From NCBI RefSeq assembly GCF_900475755.1, contig NZ_LS483411.1, positions 434,001 to 498,000 on the forward strand: a stretch of 64,000 nt of DNA, written 5' to 3'. Both the position numbers and the translations under genes were made by a program. Positions within the stretch are counted from its first letter, which is position 1; each line of letters starts with the position of its first letter. Source of the stretch: Haemophilus influenzae (GTDB lineage Bacteria; Pseudomonadota; Gammaproteobacteria; Enterobacterales; Pasteurellaceae). Under the pieces are notes generated by a model. It searched no databases. It was given only the letters and a program-made list of their open reading frames with translations, and was not told the DNA's origin. This document shows positions 20,536 through 30,675 of the stretch, one piece after another.

Positions 20536-22254
20536 ATGCGTACAAGTCAATATTTATTCTCCACCCTTAAAGAAACGCCAAATGATGCTCAGGTCGTGAG
20601 CCACCAATTAATGTTGCGTGCAGGTATGATTCGCCCAATGGCATCAGGTTTATATAACTGGTTGCCGACGGGTATTCGCGTATTGAAAAAAGTAGAAAAG
20701 ATTATTCGTGAAGAGATGAACAAAGGTGGTGCAATTGAGGTATTAATGCCTGTGGTACAACCTGCGGAATTATGGGAAGAGTCTGGTCGTTGGGAGCAAT
20801 ATGGCCCTGAGCTTCTTCGTTTTGAAGACCGCGGAAACCGTAACTTTGTACTTGGGCCAACTCACGAAGAAGTGATTACAGATTTAGTCCGCCGAGAAGT
20901 TTCTTCATACAAACAACTCCCACTTAACTTATATCAAATTCAAACGAAATTCCGTGATGAAGTGCGCCCTCGTTTTGGTGTAATGCGTTCGCGTGAATTT
21001 ATTATGAAAGATGCGTATTCATTTCACACGACACAAGAAAGTTTGCAAGCAACCTATGATGTGATGTATCAAGTGTACAGTAACATTTTTAACCGTTTAG
21101 GCTTAGATTTCCGTGCGGTGCAAGCGGATACAGGTTCAATCGGGGGTTCAGCTTCTCACGAATTCCAAGTGTTAGCTTCAAGCGGGGAAGATGATGTTGT
21201 GTTCTCAACGGAATCGGATTTTGCTGCGAATATTGAGCTTGCAGAAGCAATTGCTATAGGCGAACGCCAAGCTCCAACCGCTGAAATGTGTTTAGTTGAT
21301 ACACCAAATGCGAAAACTATTGCGGAGTTGGTGGAGCAATTCAATTTACCAATCGAGAAAACCGTAAAAACTTTGATTGTGAAAGGTGCAGACGAAAATC
21401 AACCACTTGTTGCGTTGATTATTCGCGGCGACCATGAATTAAACGAAATCAAAGCACAAAAACACCCGTTAGTGGCAGATCCCCTTGAGTTTGCGGACGA
21501 AACTGAAATCAAAGCGAAAATTGGTGCGGGTGTTGGTTCTTTAGGCCCTGTGAATTTAAATATTCCAGCAATTATTGACCGCACTGTGGCGTTAATGTCT
21601 GATTTTAGTTGTGGCGCGAATATCGATGGAAAGCATTATTTCAATGTAAACTGGGTACGCGATGTAGCAATGCCTGAAGTATTTGATTTACGTAACGTAG
21701 TGGAAGGTGATCCAAGTCCAGATGGTAAAGGCACGCTTCAAATCAAACGTGGTATTGAAGTGGGGCATATTTTCCAACTGGGTAAAAAATACTCTGAAGC
21801 GATGAAAGCGACCGTTCAAGGCGAAGATGGTAAACCTCTTGTGATGACGATGGGTTGCTACGGTATTGGTGTAACTCGTGTGGTGGCTTCAGCGATTGAA
21901 CAGCATCATGATGATCGCGGTATTATTTGGCCTTCAAATGAAATTGCACCATTCACTGTGGCGATTGTGCCAATGAACATGCACAAATCTGAAGCCGTGC
22001 AAAAATACGCTGAAGAACTTTACCGCACTTTACAATCGCAAGGCGTAGATGTGATTTTTGATGATCGTAAAGAACGCCCAGGCGTGATGTTTGCAGACAT
22101 GGAACTTATCGGTATACCGCATATGGTGGTAATCGGTGAGAAAAACCTAGACAACGGTGAAATTGAATATAAGAATCGTCGTACTGGTGAAAAAGAAATG
22201 ATTAGTAAAGATAAATTGCTCAGTGTTTTAAACGAAAAGTTAGGTAATCTCTAA
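20536..22254 (+). CDS. proS: Prolyl-tRNA synthetase
   Basis: A 572-residue class II aminoacyl-tRNA synthetase of the bacterial type with an editing insertion. Motif 1 lies around [16 protein letters not shown], motif 2 is [17 protein letters not shown], motif 3 is [13 protein letters not shown], and the INS editing domain (about residues 220-400) clears Ala-tRNA(Pro), with the C-terminal anticodon-binding domain last ([16 protein letters not shown]). Length matches the family. A uptake-signal-type hairpin ends the gene before convergent lptD. Confidence 0.98.
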   Translation: MRTSQYLFSTLKETPNDAQVVSHQLMLRAGMIRPMASGLYNWLPTGIRVLKKVEKIIREEMNKGGAIEVLMPVVQPAELWEESGRWEQYGPELLRFEDRGNRNFVLGPTHEEVITDLVRREVSSYKQLPLNLYQIQTKFRDEVRPRFGVMRSREFIMKDAYSFHTTQESLQATYDVMYQVYSNIFNRLGLDFRAVQADTGSIGGSASHEFQVLASSGEDDVVFSTESDFAANIELAEAIAIGERQAPTAEMCLVDTPNAKTIAELVEQFNLPIEKTVKTLIVKGADENQPLVALIIRGDHELNEIKAQKHPLVADPLEFADETEIKAKIGAGVGSLGPVNLNIPAIIDRTVALMSDFSCGANIDGKHYFNVNWVRDVAMPEVFDLRNVVEGDPSPDGKGTLQIKRGIEVGHIFQLGKKYSEAMKATVQGEDGKPLVMTMGCYGIGVTRVVASAIEQHHDDRGIIWPSNEIAPFTVAIVPMNMHKSEAVQKYAEELYRTLQSQGVDVIFDDRKERPGVMFADMELIGIPHMVVIGEKNLDNGEIEYKNRRTGEKEMISKDKLLSVLNEKLGNL

Positions 22255-22280
22255 TCAGTATTTTATTTTGTATATTGTGA

Positions 22281-22313
22281 CAAAAGAGCGGTTAAAAATA
22301 GCCGCTCTTTTTG
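22281..22313. terminator. Terminator between proS and lptD
   Basis: AAAAGAGCGG and CCGCTCTTTT form a 10-bp stem, both arms being one-base variants of the uptake signal, with a T run after it. It can serve both convergent genes. Confidence 0.8.
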
Positions 22314-22341
22314 TTGATCTAACGTTTATATTGAATAATGT

Positions 22342-24687
22342 TTAATCCAAACTAAATGCTCGAATATAAGGTAGCTTTCCTTTTTCTAACATCTCTTGAA
22401 TACCGCTTTGATGGTCATTGCTGCCTAACCCCCTTAATTCTAGGGTTATGCCAATGCTATTATCATAAACAATTTCATTACGTGTTTGGTTTTGGTGGTT
22501 TGTGACATTGCGTTTTACACCAACACTTGCAGCCCAACAGCAACTGTTATATTGAACGCCTAGATATTGTTCTACTGGTTTTTGTAAGGCGAGATCTTGA
22601 TAATAGCGTCCTACTACAGCCCAATTATTGGCAATTTCCCAGCCTACAACTAATCCCACTTGTTGGATATCTTGTTGATAGGCGTTAGCCGATTTACCCA
22701 AGTTTTGGTCAATATATTCTTGGTTAGAGTATCGATAATTTAACTGAATTAAATTATTTTTTTCAGGATTATATTCTAGTGATGTATTCGCTAATGATGT
22801 TGAATTGGTATGGGTATCAAATTGATAGCTACCACGCCAATGCCATTTATCACTAATTTTCCAATTAGATTCTAATGCCCAAGCAGATGATGAAGTCGGG
22901 GTTTTATTTGCTGGGTTTTCATCAATACGAGAATTACTTAAGTAATAAATTTGACCGGCTGATAAATTAAAGCGTTCTTCGCCATCAATATCATAAAAAT
23001 GCGTTGTACCACCCAAGGTAACTTGATTCGCCGATGAAATTCGGTCTAAACCACTATAACGGTGATCGCGGAATAGCGAATAGTAATCTTGTTGTACTAA
23101 TGCTGAGTCGTAACCAAATCCTAAATATTCATTATTAAGTGTTGAACCAATATTGCTTTGATTTCGGTAAGGACGATATAAATACTGTACGTGCGGTTCA
23201 AAAGTTTGTGTATAGTCTTTTAAGAACTTTGTACGCACTAATACGCTTTGTAAATCAACTTTAAATTGTGGAATAACTCGATTTACAGTTTTTTGTACGT
23301 CCTCTGCATTTTTTCCTGAACCTTTTTTCTGCTCGTAGCGAGTCGCATAAAGTTTCGTTTCAATATTCAAACTGCCGTATTTATTTGACATTAAAGAATT
23401 TAGGCTAGGCTCTGCATGGAAACGCCATGCAGTTGGCATCAATTCACTGTCATTATCAAAACGAACTGCTTGTGAATGTAATTTGAAATTTAACCATCCA
23501 TTCGCCAAATCATATTTGTGATAGTTGAAATCTAATTGTGGTACTGCACGGTAAGGGCCGATTTTTACAATATCATCAAAAATTTGGAACTGACGTGCAG
23601 AAAGAGAAAAATTATAATTGGGTTGGTAATAGGCTATACGAGCATATTGGTTCGCATAACCATCTGTACTGCGTCCATAAATAGAATCAAAATCGTTGAA
23701 ATAACGTTTATCGCTTACTCGGGTGTAATCAATATTTAGACGCCAATTTTGTAAAAAGCTAGAATTGTGATTCCAATAGAACAAATGACGTTTTCGATTA
23801 TCACTAGCATATTCAGAGTAACGATCGCCACCTAGATATTCGCCCGCCACTTTACCTTCGCCAATAGAGGTTAAATAGCGAAATTCCCCATTTGCTTGCC
23901 AACCACGGCGAGACATATATTTTGGGGTAAAAGTAAGATCGTAATTAGGTGCGATATTCCAATAAATGGGTTGTGCATACCAAAGGCCATCTCGGCTAGA
24001 TGTCCCCAAACTTGGAATCAATAAGCCAGAACGACGACGATCTCCAATGGGTAATTGTAAGTAAGGGGTATAAAAGACGGGAACGCCATGCACTTTGAAA
24101 CGAGCATGCCACATTTCAGCATATTCTTCTTTCACGTATTGACGGATTTCTGACGCATCTACTGCCCAAGCATTGTCGCCGTGCAAACAGGACGTAAAGG
24201 TGGCATTTTTCATTACTCGATAATTATTACTTAGCGTTATATTATCAGCTTTGCCACGTCCTTGACGGCCGACAAATTCATATTCTGAATTTGTTAAATT
24301 ACCATCGTGACTATCTAAATTAAATTCCGCATCTTTACCCAACATATTGATCTGATTATCTTTATAATCAAATCCATTGCGGACATAAGCCATACGCAAA
24401 GGCGTTGGCTGGTTTCCAGATTGTTTTACCTGCACAGATTGTGCTAACAAATGGCGATTGCCTTGTTTCAAATCTACATTACCTTGATAGGTAGCATCAT
24501 TTGGCTGATTAATTTCTGCATTATCCGCTTCAATATATACAGGCAGAGAATTCACATCACCCGTCACGACTTCACCTCTAAATTTTGGCACGCCCATTAA
24601 ACATTGTTCATGCAAATCCGCCAAACTTTGTTGGCTATAAAGTGCGGTCAAAATAGCAAGTGAAATTAAAGTGTGTTTTTTATTCAT
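22342..24687 (-). CDS. lptD: LPS-assembly outer-membrane protein LptD
   Basis: A 781-residue essential outer-membrane protein that, with LptE, inserts lipopolysaccharide into the outer leaflet. A signal peptide (residues 1-23, ending SLA) precedes an OstA-type jellyroll domain (about 45-210) and a large beta barrel (to the C-terminus). Cys29, a Cys near 167 (TFTSCLHGDN) and the adjacent pair in NSCCW near the C-terminus correspond to the disulfide-forming cysteines of E. coli LptD. Ends in a hydrophobic/aromatic strand. A TATAAT hexamer on the minus strand at 24721-24726 is a likely -10; no clear sigma-E promoter was seen. Confidence 0.96.
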   Translation of the reverse strand: MNKKHTLISLAILTALYSQQSLADLHEQCLMGVPKFRGEVVTGDVNSLPVYIEADNAEINQPNDATYQGNVDLKQGNRHLLAQSVQVKQSGNQPTPLRMAYVRNGFDYKDNQINMLGKDAEFNLDSHDGNLTNSEYEFVGRQGRGKADNITLSNNYRVMKNATFTSCLHGDNAWAVDASEIRQYVKEEYAEMWHARFKVHGVPVFYTPYLQLPIGDRRRSGLLIPSLGTSSRDGLWYAQPIYWNIAPNYDLTFTPKYMSRRGWQANGEFRYLTSIGEGKVAGEYLGGDRYSEYASDNRKRHLFYWNHNSSFLQNWRLNIDYTRVSDKRYFNDFDSIYGRSTDGYANQYARIAYYQPNYNFSLSARQFQIFDDIVKIGPYRAVPQLDFNYHKYDLANGWLNFKLHSQAVRFDNDSELMPTAWRFHAEPSLNSLMSNKYGSLNIETKLYATRYEQKKGSGKNAEDVQKTVNRVIPQFKVDLQSVLVRTKFLKDYTQTFEPHVQYLYRPYRNQSNIGSTLNNEYLGFGYDSALVQQDYYSLFRDHRYSGLDRISSANQVTLGGTTHFYDIDGEERFNLSAGQIYYLSNSRIDENPANKTPTSSSAWALESNWKISDKWHWRGSYQFDTHTNSTSLANTSLEYNPEKNNLIQLNYRYSNQEYIDQNLGKSANAYQQDIQQVGLVVGWEIANNWAVVGRYYQDLALQKPVEQYLGVQYNSCCWAASVGVKRNVTNHQNQTRNEIVYDNSIGITLELRGLGSNDHQSGIQEMLEKGKLPYIRAFSLD

Positions 24688-24806
24688 CGTCTTGTTTTAA
24701 TTTGTCAGAAAATTGGTCAGATTATACTGGAAAAAGCGCAAGGCGAGTAATATTTTTCAAGAAGCGATTAATAGAATATCCACTGGATTATAATTAAATT
24801 TTTTGT

Positions 24807-26216
24807 CTATTGAACCATCAATACGCCAAGACAGCCCATATCTTCTAACATTAAATTCGATACTCCAAATAAGAATGGGTAGTTGCCAGAAGATACTTGA
24901 TCAAATTTCACTAAAATTTGAGTTTTGTTTTTTACCCAAACTGTATCTTTCCAAGCTAATTCTTCTGCTTGAAATTGATGTTCTCCTTGGCTTTCCACCA
25001 CAAATTTGGCACCTTGAATAGTAAATCCAACAGGTAAACTTGCATTTAAAATCCAGCGTTCAATGGTGCCTTTACGAGCCATAACATCAACCTTGCGTGG
25101 GTCAAAACGTCTTTGGTTTATTAAACCGTTTGTAACATCAATATTAAATTCTCGAGTTTGTGCAACGGCTTGTTGTAACATTGCTGGCGCATCCGTTTCG
25201 AAAGTTAGATTCGGTTGTTTATTAAATGCTGACATTTCTCCCTTGGCACGCAATTCAAGGACGGTGTTATCTGCCAGTTCATCGCCTGAGAACAACATAT
25301 TTTTTATTTTGTCGTACAAGCTACGTTTACTTCCGCTAATGAGAGATACGTTGTCAATTTCATTCATATTAACGAGTATTTCTGCACGTTCTCCTGGCGA
25401 GAGAACCAAAGATTTGACCGATTTAGCTTTTGGTAAGAAACCTAAATCTTGTGCAATAAGCAGCATTTCTTGATCATTATCCAAGCGTAAATCATAAGCG
25501 CGAGCTAATGAAGCATTTAGCAAACGTAAACGAATCCAACCCCGTGCAACATCTAAATATGGTGCTTCAATACCATTCACTAATAAGCGATTGCCTACAA
25601 AGTGCGGTTGATTTTGTTTGAATAATTGGAGACCATCATTGTTAAATTCCATATCTTGTAAAATCAATGGAATGTCATCTACGCCGTATTTATTGGGAAG
25701 ATTCGCTTTTAGGCTTTGTTCATCTTCAATTAACCACATTCCAACTAAGCCACGATAGGTTTGATAGGCTGAATTGGCTAATGTCGCAGAACGATACCAA
25801 CAGCTTGCTGCGGGTTGTTCAATAGGCACGATGGGCGCCCAAGACTCGCCTTTTTTGAGAACTCGAGCTGCCCCGCCAAACAGTTCGCCTGATGCTTGTA
25901 AACCTTGAATAGATAAAGCAACTGATTGTGGCAAATTGTTATGATAATTAAGTTTGGCAAAGCTACCTGATTTGATTTTAATGGTAGGGCCAAGATAATT
26001 ACCGTTGAATCCCCATACTGTCACATTGTGTGAGCCATCTAACGGATAATTCATTTCCTGCATTGTTAATACAATCGGGCGACCGCGACGGACTTCAATT
26101 AGTGGCGGCACAACTAGTTTTTCACGGCTTGCCGCTAACAATGGTGCGGGCACTGTGGAAAGTGCGGTAGAAATTGCAGCTGTTTTTAATAATTGACGGC
26201 GGGACAGGCGTGGCAT
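24807..26216 (-). CDS. ftsP: FtsP/SufI, Tat-exported cell-division protein of the multicopper-oxidase fold
   Basis: A 469-residue periplasmic protein with a twin-arginine signal, SRRQLLK at residues 5-11, followed by a hydrophobic stretch and an AxA-like site. The rest has three cupredoxin-like domains but lacks the His-Cys-His copper ligand motifs of true oxidases, as in E. coli SufI/FtsP, which stabilises the divisome under stress. It starts one base after plsC ends, and the plsC-sufI order matches E. coli. One uptake signal falls in the signal-peptide region and another mid-gene. Confidence 0.9.
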   Translation of the reverse strand: MPRLSRRQLLKTAAISTALSTVPAPLLAASREKLVVPPLIEVRRGRPIVLTMQEMNYPLDGSHNVTVWGFNGNYLGPTIKIKSGSFAKLNYHNNLPQSVALSIQGLQASGELFGGAARVLKKGESWAPIVPIEQPAASCWYRSATLANSAYQTYRGLVGMWLIEDEQSLKANLPNKYGVDDIPLILQDMEFNNDGLQLFKQNQPHFVGNRLLVNGIEAPYLDVARGWIRLRLLNASLARAYDLRLDNDQEMLLIAQDLGFLPKAKSVKSLVLSPGERAEILVNMNEIDNVSLISGSKRSLYDKIKNMLFSGDELADNTVLELRAKGEMSAFNKQPNLTFETDAPAMLQQAVAQTREFNIDVTNGLINQRRFDPRKVDVMARKGTIERWILNASLPVGFTIQGAKFVVESQGEHQFQAEELAWKDTVWVKNKTQILVKFDQVSSGNYPFLFGVSNLMLEDMGCLGVLMVQ

Positions 26217-26217
26217 T

Positions 26218-26940
26218 TTAGTTTCCTTTTGCTATCTCTTCATCAAGTTCGGCAATGCGTTTTTCCATTAGATCATGACAATAAGCCGCAAGATCTCGAA
26301 CATTGTCTTTGGTATAGCCTGAAACATCAATCGGCTCCATTATTTCGCAAATCACTTTGCCATTATCCCAACGATTTAAATTAATTTTGTTATGCGTGGT
26401 TGAACACACCACTGGAATAATTGGTACACCTGCTGAAATCGCCGCATGGAATGCACCCGTTTTAAAGGGTAATAAACCGCGACCGCGATTGCGAGTGCCT
26501 TCTGGGAACATCCAAATTGATAAATTATCTTCATTAATTCGTCGTGCAAGCTGTGACATCGTATTATGCGCTTTTGTGCGGTTTTCTCTATCCAAGAAAA
26601 TATTGCCCGTTACCCAATACAGAATGCCGAAGAAGGGTATCCAAATTAAGCTTTTTTTACCCACACTTACTGTGCGAGGTTGCACCATATAAGAGATTGT
26701 TACCATATCATAATTATTTTGATGATTACCGATATAAATAGCGCGGCTAATTTGCTTCTGATCTTGAGGAATACGATGTTCTACCTTTAAGCCAAAAAGT
26801 GGATATAAGCGTCCAAACCAACGAGCAACAATGCCTACGTTGCTTGGATTTTTAAAACGGATAAAAGAATAAATCGTACCCAGTACACAAATTAGAATAC
26901 AGCAGATTAATACGAGGAAAATTCGAAGTAGTTTTAACAT
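26218..26940 (-). CDS. plsC: 1-acyl-sn-glycerol-3-phosphate acyltransferase
   Basis: A 240-residue inner-membrane enzyme that acylates lysophosphatidic acid at the 2-position to make phosphatidic acid. One N-terminal membrane segment (about residues 4-26) precedes the acyltransferase domain with NHQNNYD (catalytic His73 and Asp78) and FPEGTRNRG, plus GVPIIPVV. Length and motifs are standard. It is the first gene of the plsC-ftsP unit and is divergent from lpxH. Confidence 0.96.
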   Translation of the reverse strand: MLKLLRIFLVLICCILICVLGTIYSFIRFKNPSNVGIVARWFGRLYPLFGLKVEHRIPQDQKQISRAIYIGNHQNNYDMVTISYMVQPRTVSVGKKSLIWIPFFGILYWVTGNIFLDRENRTKAHNTMSQLARRINEDNLSIWMFPEGTRNRGRGLLPFKTGAFHAAISAGVPIIPVVCSTTHNKINLNRWDNGKVICEIMEPIDVSGYTKDNVRDLAAYCHDLMEKRIAELDEEIAKGN

Positions 26941-27025
26941 AAGGATGCCCTATACAAAATTTCGTTAAAGTATAGCAAATTCGATCTCAATATGTGCTAA
27001 TCTAAACAAAAATCGTGGAATTTTT

Positions 27026-27739
27026 ATGAAACATAGCTATTTTATTTCTGATTTGCATTTAAGCGAAACTCAGCCAGAATTGACCGCACTTTTTGTCGAT
27101 TTTATGCAGAATCTTGCACCACAGGCTGAACGGCTTTACATTTTGGGTGATCTTTTTGATTTTTGGATTGGTGATGACGAGCAGTCTACATTGATTCAAC
27201 AAGTTAAAGATTTAATTAAGTCTGTAAGTAATCAAGGTGTGCAATGTTATTTTCAGCACGGTAACCGTGATTTCTTGATTGGCGAACGTTTTTCAAAAGA
27301 AACAGGGATTCAGTTTTTACCTGATTATCAACTAATCACACTTTATGATAAAAAAATCTTACTTTGTCATGGTGATACACTTTGCATTGATGACGTGGCT
27401 TATCAACAGTTTCGTCGTAGAGTTCATCAAAAATGGCTACAACGTTTGTTTTTGTGCTTGCCATTAAAAGTGCGGTTGAAAATTGCGGAGAAAATTCGGG
27501 CAAAGAGTAATCAAGATAAACAAGCCAAATCACAGGAAATTATGGATGTAAACCAAGCCTTTACAACAGAAAAAGTACAAGAGTTTGGAGTGAATTTATT
27601 AATTCACGGACACACACACCGTGAGGCAATTCATCAACAAGAAGGATTTACCCGAATCGTATTAGGGGATTGGCGAAAAAATTATGCATCAATTTTAAAA
27701 ATGGATGAAAGCGGAGAATTTGGTTTCATTAAAGATTAG
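27026..27739 (+). CDS. lpxH: UDP-2,3-diacylglucosamine pyrophosphohydrolase LpxH
   Basis: A 237-residue manganese-dependent calcineurin-like phosphoesterase that makes lipid X in lipid A synthesis, acting at the inner-membrane surface. Metal-binding blocks are SDLHLSE (Asp9, His11), [21 protein letters not shown] and HGHTHRE. Length is normal. It carries two uptake signals inside the gene and one overlapping the stop region. Other envelope genes (lptD, plsC) are nearby on the other strand. Confidence 0.97.
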   Translation: MKHSYFISDLHLSETQPELTALFVDFMQNLAPQAERLYILGDLFDFWIGDDEQSTLIQQVKDLIKSVSNQGVQCYFQHGNRDFLIGERFSKETGIQFLPDYQLITLYDKKILLCHGDTLCIDDVAYQQFRRRVHQKWLQRLFLCLPLKVRLKIAEKIRAKSNQDKQAKSQEIMDVNQAFTTEKVQEFGVNLLIHGHTHREAIHQQEGFTRIVLGDWRKNYASILKMDESGEFGFIKD

Positions 27740-27810
27740 AAGTGCGGTAAAGCAAAAACTCGTTATTTTACTTAATGATACTAGAATAATATTTATCCAT
27801 AAAATCGTAC

Positions 27811-27841
27811 CTAAAAGCTGGCGGATAAGCCCAACTTTTAG
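27811..27841 (-). terminator. Inverted repeat after the NSS transporter small-subunit gene
   Basis: CTAAAAGCTGG and CCAACTTTTAG form an 11-bp stem with one mismatch and a 9-base loop. It lies 30 bases past the small-subunit stop, but its T tail is weak, so terminator activity is uncertain. Confidence 0.4.
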
Positions 27842-27870
27842 ATACAGATAAAAGTGCGGTTAATTTAGGA

Positions 27871-27966
27871 TTAGTTTTCTTTCGGTAAGCGAAGCAATGC
27901 GTAAATTAATCCTCCCCACAATAAGGTAAGGGCTATGATCATCATAATAATTGCACCAGTAGTCAT
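27871..27966 (-). CDS. MetS-like small subunit of an NSS-family transporter
   Basis: A 31-residue, mostly hydrophobic peptide (MTTGAIIMMIIALTLLWGG, ending RLPKEN) with a single membrane helix. Its ATG follows the stop of the large transporter gene by one base, with GGAG seven bases upstream inside the transporter's last codons. This fits the known small subunits (MetS type) that pair with methionine/alanine NSS transporters in other bacteria. Function here is inferred from position and sequence character. Confidence 0.8.
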   Translation of the reverse strand: MTTGAIIMMIIALTLLWGGLIYALLRLPKEN

Positions 27967-27967
27967 T

Positions 27968-29494
27968 TTATTCTCCTTTAGTTTCATCAATCGTTAATTT
28001 GGTTTCGCTTTTCCATTTTAAGCGAGAAAGGAAAAATGCCACGACAAGTAAGCTAATAGACATCCCCCAACCAAAGGTGTTCACGAACCAGTTTGGATAA
28101 CCTTCGTAACCTTCAGAGAAGACTTTTGCCCCTTCACTGAAAAGCATAAATGCTAAAACACCACTCGTTAATACAATGCATAAACGCCAGAAGAAACCCA
28201 CTTTGAAAGATGAAGTTTCATTTAAGTGATTACCCAATAAACCGAGTTTTTCATTTGCCACAATCGCAATTAAAGACGCAAATGCTACGGCAACAATACC
28301 GAAATAGTTTACGAATTTATCGAACACATCTAACATCGGTAAGCCTGTTGTCGTGCCGAATAAGATGACAGAAACTATCATCATCGGTACACCCACGATG
28401 AATGTCACTTTTCCACGGCTAATACGAATTTTATCTTGAATTGCGGAAATAATTACTTCGATAACTGAGATGAATGAAGTTAATGCCGCAAAGGTTAATG
28501 AGCCGAAGAACAATACGCCTAGCACTTCGCCAAATGGTGCTTTGTTGATGATAGTTGGGAACGCAAAAAATGCTAAACCAATTCCGCCTTTTGCCACTTC
28601 ACTGACTTCTTGACCTTGCGCTGTTGCAATAAAACCTAATGCTGCAAATACGCCGATACCCGCTAACACTTCAAAGCTACTGTTCGCAAAACCTACAACT
28701 AAACCACTTCCCGTTAAATCGGATTGTTTTTTGAGATAAGAGGCGTAAGTTACCATAATCCCAAATCCAATAGAAAGAGAGAAGAAGATTTGTCCATAAG
28801 CGGCAATCCATACACTTGGATTGGATAATTTTGTCCAATCTGGTGTAAATAATGCATCTAAACCTTTTGCTGCGCCGGGTAAGAATAAGGAATAAATCAC
28901 AAGTGCCATAAACATCACAACAAGCACTGGCATTAATACGGAGGAGACCTTAGCAATTCCTTTTTGGACGCCCATAGAAAGTACGCCTAAGGCAACAATC
29001 CACATAGCAATTAATGGTGCGGTTACCATACCAACAAATTCAAAGCTGATACCGTTTTTAATATCGCCCATTTTTAAAAATTCGCCGATGAAGAAATCGA
29101 TTGGTTTATCGCCCCACGCGCCAGTGAAAGAAAAATATGTGTAGCTTGCTGCCCAACCTAATACTACCGCGTAATATAACCCGATGATGACATTTACCAT
29201 CATTTGCCACCAGCCAAACACCTCAAAGTGAGGGCTAAAACGACGATAAGAAAGTGGCGCGCCACCACGATGACGGTGTCCAATAGCATAATCTAAGAAT
29301 AAAAGAGGAATCCCTGCGGTTAATAATGCAATAAGGTAAGGGATAATAAATGCGCCACCGCCATTTTCATAAGTGGTGTAAGGAAAACGCCAAATATTAC
29401 CAAGACCGACGGCAGAACCAATTGCTGCCAGAATAAATGCACGACGACCAGAAAAAGTCTCACGCTTTTGTGCTTTTGGGGCTGAGTGAGCCAT
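27968..29494 (-). CDS. Sodium-dependent neurotransmitter:sodium symporter (NSS) family transporter
   Basis: A 508-residue inner-membrane symporter with the LeuT fold. The first helix carries the family block [23 protein letters not shown] (unwound sodium/substrate site near residues 33-50), and later helices hold [15 protein letters not shown] and [17 protein letters not shown]. About twelve membrane segments are apparent. Partnership with the 31-residue subunit suggests a methionine/alanine type substrate, but this is not certain. The gene is divergent from the ilv operon. AT-rich sequence with no clear regulator site lies upstream. Confidence 0.9.
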   Translation of the reverse strand: MAHSAPKAQKRETFSGRRAFILAAIGSAVGLGNIWRFPYTTYENGGGAFIIPYLIALLTAGIPLLFLDYAIGHRHRGGAPLSYRRFSPHFEVFGWWQMMVNVIIGLYYAVVLGWAASYTYFSFTGAWGDKPIDFFIGEFLKMGDIKNGISFEFVGMVTAPLIAMWIVALGVLSMGVQKGIAKVSSVLMPVLVVMFMALVIYSLFLPGAAKGLDALFTPDWTKLSNPSVWIAAYGQIFFSLSIGFGIMVTYASYLKKQSDLTGSGLVVGFANSSFEVLAGIGVFAALGFIATAQGQEVSEVAKGGIGLAFFAFPTIINKAPFGEVLGVLFFGSLTFAALTSFISVIEVIISAIQDKIRISRGKVTFIVGVPMMIVSVILFGTTTGLPMLDVFDKFVNYFGIVAVAFASLIAIVANEKLGLLGNHLNETSSFKVGFFWRLCIVLTSGVLAFMLFSEGAKVFSEGYEGYPNWFVNTFGWGMSISLLVVAFFLSRLKWKSETKLTIDETKGE

Positions 29495-29741
29495 AAATTA
29501 TCCTATGTAAAAAAATGAAAAGAGTTTCAATATAATGAAATCTAATCATCAGTCAATAAATAAGCCAAAAGAGCGGTAAAAATTAATGAATTTTTTAATA
29601 AAAAGAACATAAAACATTCAAAGCAAGCCAATTTTCACCGCACTTTTTTCGTTTTTTTTCGCGCCAAGCCCTACCAATGACTCGAAATTTCGCTACAATG
29701 CTGAACTTATCCCAAAATAAAAACAACAGGAAACAAACACA

Positions 29742-30398
29742 ATGACAGGTGCACAACTCATCATGGAGTGCCTGAAAGCACACCATGTCACGACTCTTTT
29801 CGGCTATCCAGGCGGTGCAATCATGCCAACCTACGATGCCCTTTATGATGCAGGTTTAGATGCAATTAATCCAAATGATGATGTGTATATGGGAATGATT
29901 GGTATGCATGGTACAAAAGCTGCTAATTTTGCCGTGCAAGAAAGCGATTTATTACTTGTATGCGGTGCGCGTTTTGACGACCGTGTAACTGGTAAACTCG
30001 ATACTTTTGCGCCTCATGCTAAAGTGATTCATTGTGATATTGATGCAGCAGAAATCCATAAATTACGCCGTGCAGATGTTGCATTACAAGGGGATTTAAT
30101 CCAAGCACTAAATGCACTCAAACAAGATCTTGATATTGAACCTTGGCGTGAACAAATCAGAAATTTCAAAGCAAAATTAGATTTCACTTATGTTGAAAAT
30201 CAAGGCAATCGCCTGATTGATCCTTGGGCATTACTCAACAGCCTATCTAATCGAAAACTAAATAATGCGGCACTCAACCGATTATTAAACAGTAAAACAG
30301 CCTATTTATTACAAGTATGTATTCCACCTGATGAATGTGTATGGCCACTTGTGCCACCGGATGCATGTAACGCGGATATGGTAGAGGATATGAATTAA
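29742..30398 (+). pseudogene. ilvG: Acetolactate synthase II large subunit IlvG with two large in-frame internal deletions
   Basis: The intact enzyme is about 550 residues; this frame encodes 218. Residues 1-38 match the N-terminus ([20 protein letters not shown], then [18 protein letters not shown]). About 210 family residues are then missing, including the catalytic Glu (RHEQ) and flavin/TPP regions. Residues about 45-168 match the middle domain ([29 protein letters not shown]). A second block of about 120-200 residues, with the GDGSFMMN thiamine-diphosphate site, is missing before the C-terminal VWPLVPP...MVEDMN. The reading frame is unbroken and overlaps ilvM as TAATG. It cannot be an active synthase. 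It may survive because its translation feeds ilvM. Confidence 0.92.
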
Positions 30399-30616
30399 TG
30401 AATGAATATAAACTTGAACTCGTCGCTCGCCATCGTCCTGAAGTACTAGAACGCATTTTACGCGTAGCACGCCACCGCGGATTTACCGTTACAACAATGG
30501 ACATGACACTCATTGAAACCCAAGTGCGGTTAAAAATCACTGTAAAATCTGACCGCACTTTTGATCTATTAGTGAATCAATTGGCAAAATTGCCAGATGT
30601 AAACGAAATAAAATAA
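30398..30616 (+). CDS. ilvM: Acetolactate synthase II small (regulatory) subunit IlvM
   Basis: A 72-residue ACT-domain subunit ([23 protein letters not shown], then VTTMDM) that stabilises and activates IlvG-type acetolactate synthase. It appears full length and overlaps the ilvG stop codon by one base, indicating coupled translation. Its natural partner in this operon is non-functional, so it may be dispensable or may act with the IlvI-type synthase encoded elsewhere. An inverted pair of uptake signals (near 30520 and 30553) lies inside the coding sequence. Confidence 0.9.
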   Translation: MNEYKLELVARHRPEVLERILRVARHRGFTVTTMDMTLIETQVRLKITVKSDRTFDLLVNQLAKLPDVNEIK

Positions 30617-30675
30617 GAATTAAGTGCAAGGCATTGCACGCTACTCTAACAAAATTTTACTCGGAGAGATTATTT

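Noticed and set aside
24803..26741. Plus-strand frames opposite ftsP and plsC
   Set aside because: Shadows of two well-supported minus-strand genes.
29497..29741. An attenuator leader peptide before ilvG
   Set aside because: The short frames there contain no run of Ile, Val or Leu codons, and no terminator hairpin precedes ilvG.
30274..30558. Minus-strand frame over ilvG-ilvM
   Set aside because: No ribosome site or family resemblance; ilvM on the plus strand is clear.
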